This document shows, in pieces, positions 35,801-46,126 of a stretch of DNA of 64,000 nt. The notes beneath the pieces were generated by a model. That model was not told the DNA's origin and did no database searches. It worked only from the letters and a program-made list of their open reading frames with translations. Numbering within the stretch: position 1 is the stretch's first letter; every line of letters starts with the position of its first letter. This DNA comes from Aurifilum marmelostoma (taxonomy: Eukaryota; Ascomycota; Sordariomycetes; Diaporthales; Cryphonectriaceae): assembly GCA_027559495.1 (NCBI GenBank), contig JAMXSV010000005.1:62001-126000 (forward strand), written 5' to 3'. The position numbers and the translations under genes are program-made.

Positions 35801-36544
35801 TCCTTGTCCTGAACGGCGAGTGTCTCATGGGTGGCATGCTTTATTAGCATTTGCAGTATTTCGGGGTCTAGCTTCTGTCCAAACGCAAGATGGAGGCTCG
35901 TCTTTTCTCCGTCCTGTTTGAATTTCGTCCGCATGGCAGCATCCAGGCATCCCTTGTGAAGTGATGTCGCGTGAGGCCCGGAACAAGCAGATATCATGCT
36001 CGCCACAAGCACGGGCTTGTCCGAAGCTGTACCACGCGGCAAGTTTTTCTTCCGCCGTGGGGAAAATTCTTTGATGGCCTGGAAGAGTGGGTTGTAACCA
36101 TTCTTGTCGCTGATTTGCTTCAACAGAGCTGGGCTGGCTACAACCAGAGCATGAACAAGCGGCGCAAGACCAATACCTTGGTCAGAATTCCGTCGAGAAG
36201 TCGCTGTGCTAACCAGAACATGCAATATGTTTCCAAATCGACTGGTGATAACGCAGTCATTGGTTTTGGGGTCAGGGTAGACTAGATCTGCGAAAGTCTC
36301 CCTGAAGCTTGTCACATTGTTTGCTTCGAGCAGCATGATTACTTAGCATGCGTATCCATAGGTATTCGGAGACGCCTTCTGCGAAGTCCTTGTCGTCAAC
36401 ACACAAACACTTACAGTCCGAGTAGTCATAATCCCGACGTTCCAACTCAGTTTCAACCTCTTCGAACTTATCAAGTGCATCTTCTTCGTTCTCGGCCGAG
36501 TCAATATTGAAACGTTGGTCCATTGTGGCCAGAATCACGCGCAT
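32839..36544 (-). CDS. Ankyrin-repeat and subtilase (peptidase S8) fusion protein, frame broken near catalytic Ser
   Basis: Exons by eye: 36544-36343, 36287-34953, 34899-34262, 34209-33658 and 33593-32839; introns are 52-65 bp. The second junction has alternatives (donor at TATG|GTAAAA or acceptor 12 bp earlier). The 5' end is uncertain. About 1,160 residues: ankyrin-like repeats in roughly the first 260 (FGNILHVLVSTA, KTSLHLAFGQK, DGHTPMHVAVRPN), a charged coiled segment (EKRRREKKREEEERRQ), a middle domain of unknown type, then a subtilase domain. Catalytic Asp is in VALIDDGVD (about 832), His in SARGHGTVMA (about 868), Ser in ETGSSVATAL (about 1037). One base is missing at 33389-33391, so the Ser segment is out of frame: sequencing error or pseudogene. 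The domains resemble fungal NLR-associated proteases; no signal peptide, so probably intracellular. Confidence 0.75.
33389..33391 (-). other. A3 run at an apparent 1-base deletion in the subtilase gene
   Basis: Upstream sequence reads LDYPSGPWPQ; downstream KFFRIGAANADG is in another frame. One more A restores continuity. The coding sequences abut, so no intron fits. Confidence 0.65.
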
Positions 36545-37169
36545 AAAGGACTTTAGGGTAATGTGCTCTTTCGACTGGCGAGACCAAGACCAGGAAGATC
36601 TGTTGGGTAAGCAGGATGTAAACTTTGGGTTTCTGCTCAAAAATGTAATGAAGGTCAATGAAGAGGTATTACCTTCAGCCTGAAGACTCCGACCATTGAT
36701 GTTCCACAGCCGATATGCTGACCACCCGCCCACAGTGCGCATACTTGGGTATCGACAGCTGGTTGCATGGTGCGCAGCATGCCTCAGCCTTTAGCGGAGA
36801 TTGGTACTGATCAGGTATAGGAACCGAACTAAGGTCGGGGCGACAGACCGTGAATGGCTCGCATAATGCAGCTAAGACTGAATGTCTTACAAGGTGGCAT
36901 TTGGGAATGTGGAAGGCCCGTGACCACATCATAACATCATAGAGCATGTCTAGAGTCGCATTCAATCAAGGTCATGTCTGTATTACACCCAGTGGGATTC
37001 TGCAGGCCCGACGAGCCACCTGAACATCGCTAGAGAAGAATTACTGCGTGCAGAAATCCGCCTCATTAAGCAGTAAGCCTGCCTTTAGCTACGAAGAGAC
37101 AGGACAAACAATCTTCGACGCAGAGAAGGACAAGAACGGATAGGCATAAGTGGATTGAGGTTGTTTACG
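36545..37169. other. Intergenic region, possible extra 5' exon of the ankyrin-subtilase gene
   Basis: The frame of the first exon stays open to 36742. A good-looking 76-bp intron (GTAATA...CAACAG) lies at about 36602-36677, but the frame it would join has a TGA just before the donor. It may be a leader intron. No other gene is supported. Confidence 0.4.
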
Positions 37170-38111
37170 TTAGGCATCGTGATACAAATTCTCCGAGTCT
37201 GAACTTCGCTTCGTCTTCATCGGATTTGTGACCACTGTCGTAAACGTCACATCTCCCATTTTCTCCAAATCGACGCTGCCTAATTCTTCGTCTCCATAGG
37301 TGACGTTCTTGTTTCGACCGATTCCCCTCTTCCGAACATCTGGTTGCAGGATGATAGGGTCATCGTCGGGGACCTTTTTGAACAGATTCCCAAGAGCGGT
37401 CTGAATATCCGTCTTGCATTCGAAGTCCAGATCACAGAAGAATTCTGCTTCATCGTCCCTCACCACCAAGACTGCGACTGTAAGGGAAGCTGGAATCCCG
37501 GCTGGTCTCGAAGGGTTCTCACGCAGGGTCCATTTCGCTTTTCGGTGTGGTCCTCGGTTGCCGATGACATACATCCCTCCATTTACCCTGACAGCATCCG
37601 AAGCCTGGCTTTCCACCGTCTTCTCAAACTTGCCTGAAATGCTGCCGTACTGAACGCCAACGCTCGCATCTCCTCCCGTGGTGACCGTCTCTTTTTGCGT
37701 CGTCAGCATAAGATCATATGAGTCGTTGAAAGAGATGTCTTTGACTTCGATATCGCCGATGTCAGCCTGAGAACGAAACTTCAACCCGATGGTGGCTTCT
37801 TTGATACGGCGTCCATTCTTTTGCGGCTTGAAGAACCACTGCATGACCATCAACGTGGCATACTGGTCGCTCTCTGGTGTCAATGCTCCGTGGGTGACTC
37901 TCTTGAGGTCGCAGCTGATATCAATGGCTCCAGTCCGTTGCAAAACCTCGGGGCGGTGGTAATCAGTGTTGGAGTCGTTGAAGATGCGAAAGTCGCTGCC
38001 CTCCTCGCCGCCAGCCTCATACATGCTGAGGTGGATGACATTCTTGTCACCAGTGGCTTTGATGCCATGCGGTAAAGCGGCTGTAGACCCCTCGCGGAGA
38101 TCAGAAGACAT
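37170..38111 (-). CDS. Fungal protein of unknown function, beta-rich, next to NLR-like genes
   Basis: A single exon of 313 residues from the ATG at 38111 (context aaacATG). The frame is open to 38237, but the extra 42 residues look like leader sequence. No signal peptide or membrane helix. The composition and alternating pattern suggest mostly beta structure. Landmarks are VMQWFFKPQKNGRRI, IGLKFRSQADIGDIEVKD, GVQYGSISGKFEKTVESQAS, a Trp in RKAKWTLREN, PAGIPASLTVAVLVVRDD, and KKVPDDDPIILQP near the C-terminus. From memory, fungal hypothetical proteins with the same W-x-L-x-EN, G-x-P and DDP-x-x-x-x-P order are common in Sordariomycetes, often in accessory regions. No function is known to me. 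The divergent promoter is shared with the hydrolase-ankyrin gene. Confidence 0.8.
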   Translation of the reverse strand: MSSDLREGSTAALPHGIKATGDKNVIHLSMYEAGGEEGSDFRIFNDSNTDYHRPEVLQRTGAIDISCDLKRVTHGALTPESDQYATLMVMQWFFKPQKNGRRIKEATIGLKFRSQADIGDIEVKDISFNDSYDLMLTTQKETVTTGGDASVGVQYGSISGKFEKTVESQASDAVRVNGGMYVIGNRGPHRKAKWTLRENPSRPAGIPASLTVAVLVVRDDEAEFFCDLDFECKTDIQTALGNLFKKVPDDDPIILQPDVRKRGIGRNKNVTYGDEELGSVDLEKMGDVTFTTVVTNPMKTKRSSDSENLYHDA

Positions 38112-38724
38112 GTTTAGGAAGCCACAACGAGAATCAACAAAAGTGGTTGTTGCTATGTCATTGCGTGGCAAGATGGCGATGTTGATGAGAATCTTGACCT
38201 TTGGAAGAACACTAAGAGCCTTCGGGATTCTTATCAAACACTGCGCAATGGACTATTGCAGCGCATGTGACGATTGTGGTGGGATGCATCAGCACCCAAA
38301 TCTGCACTTTGTTATCACGGGCGGGTTCGTAAACATTGCTTATTTTCAGCTTGGCTTGATACTGTGATGCAGAATGAGACACAGTGCGCATTACTGGCTT
38401 GGACTACCAGAGCTTGTGCTGACGTGGCTGGCAAGTGTATGCAGGCCCTCATTGGCATTGCTAGACTGCTGATCGATAGAACAGGCAGCTCGAGAAGTCT
38501 CTTCGGCTTGACCCTCCGCCTGCTTCCCCGCCTTTAGGCACGTTGACTGTGAGCCTTACATCTGTAGCTTAATTCACCTACAGGTATGATCGAGATCAGC
38601 ACAGTGAAACTTGTTGCGCTTTTTGGGCCGAGACAACGGATCAGGATACAATGTGAACGGTCATAAGGCCTCAAACCATCATTCGCGATCAACACTTGAC
38701 AAGAGCGGATGAAGAGCCATCGCT
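38112..38724. promoter_or_regulatory. Shared divergent promoter region
   Basis: 613 bp between two start codons pointing away from each other. The spacing suggests shared control of the unknown protein and the NLR-like protein. No specific factor site is claimed. Confidence 0.45.
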
Positions 38725-41700
38725 ATGGTTGAAACGGGGCTCACAGATTCAGACGCCGAATCCTCTCTAAGCAGAGCTGCACGGCAAGAGGAGCTCGGCA
38801 AAACGGGGACTCTAGATGCCCAGCAGCCGCCTACGGTCGTCGAGGATGATGTCGATGACAACGCAAGTTCCACGAGTACTGCAACCACGGATCTCTTCGA
38901 AGCATGGGCCGAGCCTGAAGAACCCGTCGCTGCACAACCACGGCAGCTCGGTCTACAAATACATCCAAAAGGCTGGTCTGGCTCATCTTACGACGACTAT
39001 GAGTACGATTATATCGCACTGCTTGTCCCAAATTTCTGACGGCTGATAGCATTATCACAATACACGGAATCCGGGATGACTACCGCACTGCCTGGATCAA
39101 CAAAAGCGGTGAATGGTGGGTGAGAAGTCAGGCTTTCAAAGACAAGTCAGCCCGGCAAATCGACTATTCTTACGAGATTGACGAGGATTCGGACATCTTC
39201 GAGCCAGATGGGTTACAAGTGCATGCGAAAAGGCTACTCGATCAATACGCCGATATGCGGTCGCAACTGGAAGAGGTGTGTCGAAGTCATTTAATCACTT
39301 GAGGATCATGATCTCACATGCGAAGACCGAGACCGACCGTCCTGTCATCTGGATTTGCCACGACTTCGGAGGTATCATTGCAAAGAAAGTAAGCAGACAA
39401 GCGATGAGCCAAGATCAATCTTGCTTCAGACTCTCACGAGCAGTCTCTTGTTAGGCCCTGACATTAGCGATTTTCAATCCTGACGCATACGGAAAGATTG
39501 CAATATTGACAACATCCATGGTAAGGACCGTCCAGGAGAGGTTCAACTTTTCAGAGTTGGTTAGTAACGACATGCCCCTCAGATATTTCTTGGTACGCCG
39601 CATAGAGCGCCCTGTCTCGAAGACCTCGAGGATAGTATCCACCACCTCTTGTCGCTTCCAGGCCCCCAGATCAGGCGTCGAGTGATCCGGAAAGTCCAAG
39701 CTCTTGCTCTGCAGACTGAGGCGATCAACATTGGCTTCCTGGACACAAAACTCCTTGATCGCGCCGTAATTTTCAATTTATTCACGGATCACGCGGATGA
39801 CGCCCGCCCTGATACTCATGGTGACAATGACTCACCGCTACTATCGAGTGCGAAGCTTCAAGACGGTGATCACGACACCAGCGGCCGTGTGACTCCATTC
39901 ACGAGATATTTCCACTGTCTAGGACATTCTTTTGAGGCCAGCGGGCGACGTAAAGTTGTTTCGGTTGATCACCAAGACCTGATCAATGGTGAAGAGTATA
40001 CAGGGTTCCTGGCGAGCCTCATTGATACAGAGGGCTTTCGTAAGTATACACATCTTCTGCGTCGCTGAAGTCATCCTGACAAAAACACCTTGTCTATAGC
40101 AATCACCGCGAACTACAGGATTTTGCCACTTCAGGCTCGGGTCTTCAGTCTCCTTCCCCCCACAAGGACTCTTAAGTGGCACTACAATCCTTACAAACCG
40201 AAGCATCCAGTAGTAGCGTGGATTTCCAAAACGAGCTCGTTCAACAGTTTTGAGAACAACGACGGCCCAAGAATTCTTCATCTGCACTCTGGCGGAAACA
40301 CCAAGCTGGACATCAGTGAAATTTCACAACGACTCTACCTCGTGTACGACATAGAAGCCACTTTGCCGAAACCAAGCAATACTGAATCTCTTCCGCGGAT
40401 CCTGCACAAGTCAACGCTGTTCTTTGAGTTCGATCGATATGATTCCCGGTACTGCAGTCTCGAGTCGATGCTTCTCTTTTTCATCAACGCTATGATCTGG
40501 CGATTTGGATCTTCTTACGAGAATACCGTTGTCCAGGAGCTGAGCTTCTTGAACAATACGCGTTCCTGGTCACTCGCGGATCTCTATCATCTATACTCTG
40601 TACTGAGAGCCGGCTCCGACATGAAAGAACTCAAATTTTTCATCAGCTGCTTTCATCATTGCGACCTCTCGGAACGAAAGTGGTTCCTGGAGCGCGTCCT
40701 TGCCGAGCAGCGAAGGAACGATGACAACTATCAAATCATTCTGTCCACCTGCGACAAGAACGACCTGCCAGTCGATTTCCTACCTGATGATCCATTCTTG
40801 CAGATCGATTTGGCAGAATGTTCGATTCTTCACGACCAGATCGCCGAAGAGGCAAGAGAGGGACACGCCGAGCTTAATCACAACTTAGATGTCCTCATTC
40901 GTCAACGCCCGGCCTACCGGAACTCTACAGAAGCTTTGGAAGCCGCCATCAGAGAATCTCTTGACAGCGGTGCGCCTTACCTGGGTCGAAGTCTTCTCGG
41001 TTGGCTGGCCCACCTCCGTCATGGCATACCGAATGCCACCACCACAGAGGCAATCGGCATGCTGTCGCCTGTCACACCACGAACTCTTCTGGAGACTTTC
41101 ATTGTCCATATACCAGACCATAGGCGACCCTGGGCAGAGACTGCCTTTCGCTTGATCAAGTATGCAGCTGAGCCGTGGACACCCGAGGCATTTGCCGAAG
41201 CTCTTGACATCCAGGGGTCTCGTGATGAGGATTTGATCATGACCACTGACCACAAGGCCGTCATACAAGACATTGACCTGGCGTTTGGTGGTATGATCAC
41301 GACAAGAGGCCGAGGTATCCGGTTCATTCACGACTCTCTTCATGATGTTGATCCCTTCGGCAGCCGAGCGACAGAGGACAAGTACGACCGTGAGTGCGGG
41401 GCTCACGGACAACTGGCTACAATATGCCTGCGCTATCTGTGCTTACGATGCTCGCCCAGAGAGCTCTGCAAAACACTGCACCTGGATGTCCAGTGGACCA
41501 CCGGCAACATGCCACTGTTATCATTGCTGTCATATCCCCGAAGCGGTATGATGGAATACGCAGTGCGCTTCTGGCCATATCACTACAATCGCAGCGGATC
41601 ACACAAACCGCACGATCTTGTACTCAAGCTCTTCAACAATAAAGAGACCCGCAGTGCATGGGAGTTGGCATACTACACACTATCTAACCCTTTCACCAGG

Positions 41701-44700
41701 ATAGAACGGTCTTACAGGTCGCCATTGCCTACCTTCGCTATGCTCGGGCTTGAAGACTTGGTTGACTCCTATATAGCGCGTGAGAAGACCTTACCCTCGT
41801 TCGACAGTGATGATCTCGGAAAGGAATGCTGGTTTGCAATCGCTGAGGCAATCAGGAACGGCCACAAAGTAATGGCGCAGCATTTGCTAAGCATTGTTGA
41901 ATTCGACGCGGGTGAGCTCTCGACAGCCATATTCTGGGCAGCTGCACAGGGAGAAACGTGCAGTGTTCTGGACGACCTCCTCAACAAGATACCTCACTCA
42001 AGGCTGAGGGACTTCGAATGGCCTGAACACGTGATGTGTCGAGCAGCCGCGTCCGGTCTGACTCACAATCTTTTGCATGCCTTATTAGAGTCGGGCTACG
42101 ATATTAATGCCATCTACGAAGGCTACTACGACGCGACCATACTCATCATTGCGGCATGGTGGGATCAAAAGGCCACTATAGATTTCCTTCTGACCCTAGA
42201 CCTGAAGCCAGACCTGGAAGTCCGTGACAGGGATGACGATACATCCTTGCGTACGGCTATCAGGAGAGGAGATCCGGACATCGTACAGCTCTTCATTTCG
42301 AGAGGCGCTCAGATGTCTCTAGAGGCTGAAGATGGCTCAAACGCTTTGCGCCTGTCAATACTTGAGGGTGCTTTCGCAGCAGCAGAACTGATGCTTCAGA
42401 AATCAAATGCAGCCGATCTGCAATCTCTGTCAGACCAGTTGCTAGGCACAGCCGTTGAATGTGGGTATAAGCGTTGCGTGGAGATTCTACTCGCAAATGG
42501 TGCAAGCACAGCTACTGTCGCCCAGCCTGGGCCAGACTCAATGCTTCTCAAGGCTGCCAAGGATGGGCATACAGGAGTCGTCCGGCTTCTGTTCCAAAGA
42601 CCCGAAAACCTCGGCCATACCTACGCGAGCAAGGACTTACTCCTGGTTGAGGCTATCAAGGACGAGGACTCGGCGTTGATCTCTCTGCTGCTCGAGCACG
42701 GGGCCAATCTCAACTGGGAGGACTCTGCGTGTCAGACACCTCTAATCTGGGCCGCCCAGCATGGAAACCTCGACATTATCAGATTGCTCCTTGCAGCTGG
42801 GGCCAACGTCAATTTCGAGGGGACAGGCGATCCCTCTCCTCTGATCACCGCAATTGCTTCTGGCAATGTGGAAGCCGCAAGGTTGTTTCTGGTTGAGGGA
42901 GCTGACGTTCGGTGGAGTGCACCCGATGGGTATACCGCTCTGCATGAAGCGTGGCACATGTCGGAAATCGTGCCTGATCTGATCAAACGCGGGGCCAGAG
43001 TTGATGCTCGTTCTGACTGGGGACATGTGATCACAGTATTCGCACTGGGCGGTGATGCACGAGCTCTGGCCACCCTAATCGAGCATGCAGGGGATGGTCT
43101 AGATCCAAATATTACCATTGACGAGGGGGGTTCAGCCGATCCATCCGCTCGAATCCGTGTAGACTGCACGCCGCTGCAGGCCGCCTGTCAGAAGGGCTGG
43201 GCAACCTGTGTCGAGATCTTGCTGACGGCGGGCGCCGACCCAGATCTGCAGGATGCGACCGGATGCACAGCCTTGGCCTTTTGTCTCCAATCGGAAGATA
43301 TGGTCAACGCAGAGAAGTGTATCCAGCTATTGCTGACCCGCAGACCAAACCTCTTGGTTGTGGATAAGGACGAGAATACGATGCTACACTACATACGATC
43401 CGCCACATCACTCACAATTGTCAAGCTCCTTGCTCAGGCAGGAGCACCGACAGACCAGGAAAACGAAGAAGGAGAGACGCCACTGGTTTGTGCGGTACTG
43501 GCGAATAACTTTGACGTGGCAGAGTTTCTTGTTGTCCATGCAAAAGTCAGGGTCAACCTCTACCCTCGCCAACGTCCTAGTCCTCTTCACATCGCCTGCA
43601 TGCAAGGCAATGAGAACATGGTCAAGCTCTTGATCGATGCCAAAGCCGACTATACGGCCGTGCATCCCACTTTTACCGAGTCGCTGTTATACACAGCTCT
43701 GAGTATAAGGAACGAAGGGGCGCGCGCGAGAATCGTGCGATATTTGGTCGATGATGTCAAGGTTGACGTCAACGCCATAGGCGGTCACTATAAGTATCCT
43801 ATCCTCAGGGCAGCGTGTGAGAAGTTCGCCTCCAAAGATGGTGTGGACACGAAGATCTTCAAATTCCTCATCCGTCGGGGGGCTGATATCAGAGTGTCTG
43901 ATGGTCAGGGCCGCCAAGCTGTTCATCTGGCGTCTGTGTCCAGAACCTGTCATGCCCTGGATATTCTTTTTACCAGCAAAAACCCGGCAGATGCTAATGC
44001 CATGGACAAGTTCGGACGCAGACCAATCCACTTCGCCACTGAATCTGTGCATTCCGACTGTATCGATTATCTTCTGGAGGAGAAGCTAGTGACGGATGTG
44101 GACATTCCGGACGTGGACGGATGGACGCCGCTCCTGTGGGCAGCCCGAGCTACAAACAACGCTCTTATTTTCCAGAGGTTGTTGGACAGGGGTGCGGATC
44201 TATGGACACGAGGTCGTGGACTTGATAATCCTACAGACCTGGAAGCGGCCTGGTCGGCTCTGAAAATAGCTACCTTCACTGTCGCAGATCCAGACGTACG
44301 GAGCATGCTCACACCCAAGAACGCGGCGAGAGAGAGGCTGCGGGATGGAAAGGTGGAAAGCTGGGATGATGCTGACCACGAGACTCGACGTGGCGATCAT
44401 AAGAAGGAATTTTGTTGGGGTTGTTTTGCGGTAAGTTTCATCGGATCTCCAGTGCCAACATAGCTCGTCATCTTACGGGCGCTGACAATACACCTCAACA
44501 GTATATATGGGGGACCGAATGGGTTTGCGTCAAATGCTCTTGGTTCTTCCTCTGTACAAAGTGCTATAGACACAGACTTGAGATGCACGACGTGGACCAT
44601 GTCTTTGATGCAACGGGGGCCATCTACGAACCGAGCCCCAGACCCTCTCGCAGCCCTTCGGCTGGCAGCAGGACGAGTGAAAGCGGAGACAGCAGAGCTG

Positions 44701-44876
44701 AGAGGGCTGAGGAAGCCTCTCCAGCGAGGAGTACTCAAGGCACGGAACAAGCCACCCAAGACGACGGGCTCGTGGCAAGTGCGAATCAAGATCCTGAGGT
44801 GGGGGTGGCTTCGGAAGATGCCGGGGCTGAGGCTCAGGGTTCACTCGACGAGCGTGGTCCGAGACAAGAAGAGTAA
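38725..44876 (+). CDS. NLR-like protein: alpha/beta-hydrolase, degenerate NACHT region, ankyrin repeats, ZZ zinc finger
   Basis: Seven exons: 38725-39002, 39050-39275, 39326-39388, 39455-39520, 39583-40039, 40100-44430 and 44502-44876, in frame throughout; 1,931 residues. The N-terminal 90 residues are acidic and disordered. An SERAC1/PGAP1-like alpha/beta-hydrolase domain follows (about 94-360): IITIHGIRDDYRTAW, elbow WICHDFGGIIAK (Asp181 in place of Ser), IFLGTPHR, and likely catalytic His341 in SVDHQDL. About 420-560 matches a NACHT layout but Walker A is HSGGNTKLD (no GK-S/T) and the Walker B segment is FFISCFHHCD. A winged-helix-like KYAAEPWTPEAFAEAL lies near 710. About 20 ankyrin repeats span roughly 937-1735. 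A ZZ-type finger (CWGC, CVKC, CTKC, then H-x3-H in MHDVDH) at about 1802-1842 is split by the last intron. The tail is disordered. Likely a cytosolic recognition or signalling protein; activity untested. Confidence 0.88.
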
Positions 44877-45430
44877 GAGCGTGATTGCATTTGAAAATAC
44901 CAGTGTGAGCGAGTTGCTATAAGAAGAGAATATACGGCGCATTGTATGAGAGCGCAGCTTTCTAACTTATCTTCTTATCGTCTGATGCCTGCTTCTGAGT
45001 GACTGTGTAGAAGATAGTAATTAATCATGAGAATCTCCATGTCACTTCTTCTTTCCCCTAGTCATCCTGTAATTACATATATACATATATATACACATAA
45101 ACCTGAGCATTCCTTTCAAGTCGACCGAGGTAATTCGTTTCAAAGTTCATTATTTCCAACTCTCAACTGCTCCCAACACTTCTCATCATACACCCAGGGA
45201 ATTATCATGTGGTGCTGAATTTCTACCATTTACGCAAGCGGCCAGACGGCTATACTGTAAAAGGGTTAGGGTCTTGTGTAACATATCAGCGCCTTGTCTA
45301 GGCCGTTATCGTTCGCGCTCCGAAAACGCATCGATGATTATATTAATACCTCATTCCAGACACTTTGCCTATCCCCTGGAGATCGTGCTCGACAGGATTG
45401 GCAAACACTCAATCTCAAGACCTGATCAGG
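44877..45430. other. Intergenic region
   Basis: 3' flank of the NLR-like gene and promoter of the nicotinamidase gene. A TA-rich run (catatatacatatatataca) lies near 45076-45096. No gene is supported. Confidence 0.5.
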
Positions 45431-46126
45431 ATGGCCTCACCAAGTTTCGTGCCAGCACTTGTCATAGTGGACCTTCAAGAGGACTTTTGCCCGCCACACG
45501 GCTCCCTCGCCGTGAGAGAAGGCCGCGACATCGCCGCGCCCGTCAACGAGCTCCTTGCACAGCCCGGCTTCGCCATCCGTATCGCCACCCAGGACTGGCA
45601 CCCCGAAGACCACATCTCCTTCGCGCCGAACCACCCAGGGAAGCAACCCTTTACCCATACCGCGACGGTGGTCAACCCGCACAACGCCGACGAGAAGTAC
45701 GAGACGCGCCTCTGGCCGGTGCACTGCATCCAGGGGTCCAAGGGCGCAGAGCTGGTCCCCGAGCTCGACGCACACAGGGTCGACAGGGTGATCAAGAAGG
45801 GTCAGGATGCGAGGGTCGAGATGTACAGCGCATTTTACGATCCATTCCAGAGCCCGCGCGTCAGCCACTCCGGCTTGGTGGAGATCCTGAACGAGAAAGG
45901 CGTCACGCATGTGTACGTGGTGGGGCTGGCGTATGACTATTGTGTCAAGAGCACGGCTGTGGATGCTGCGAAGGAAGGCTTTACGACGTATGTTGTGGCG
46001 GAGGCCACGAGGGCGGTGTCAGATGCGGATGGCTGGGCTGAGTGCACACGGGAGCTGGAGAAGGGAGGCGTGAAGGTTGTGCGGATGCATGATGAGGTGG
46101 TGCAGAAGCTGAAATCACTCAAGTGA
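45431..46126 (+). CDS. PNC1: Nicotinamidase (isochorismatase-fold amidohydrolase)
   Basis: A single exon of 231 residues. The frame is open 22 codons further upstream, but MASPSFVPALVIVDLQEDF is the normal start. The catalytic triad of nicotinamidases is complete: Asp14 in VIVDLQEDF, Lys in VIKKGQD (122/123) and Cys171 in LAYDYCVKSTA. The metal site Asp55, His57, His61 is in TQDWHPEDH. The length fits yeast Pnc1 (216). It converts nicotinamide to nicotinate and ammonia in the NAD salvage pathway and removes nicotinamide, an inhibitor of sirtuins. No peroxisomal or other targeting signal is obvious. It lies 554 bp downstream of the NLR-like gene on the same strand. Confidence 0.94.
   Translation: MASPSFVPALVIVDLQEDFCPPHGSLAVREGRDIAAPVNELLAQPGFAIRIATQDWHPEDHISFAPNHPGKQPFTHTATVVNPHNADEKYETRLWPVHCIQGSKGAELVPELDAHRVDRVIKKGQDARVEMYSAFYDPFQSPRVSHSGLVEILNEKGVTHVYVVGLAYDYCVKSTAVDAAKEGFTTYVVAEATRAVSDADGWAECTRELEKGGVKVVRMHDEVVQKLKSLK

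Noticed and set aside
36602..36677. Extra upstream coding exon for the ankyrin-subtilase gene
   Set aside because: The splice sites look good, but the only compatible upstream frame ends in TGA just before the donor; it could at most be a leader intron.
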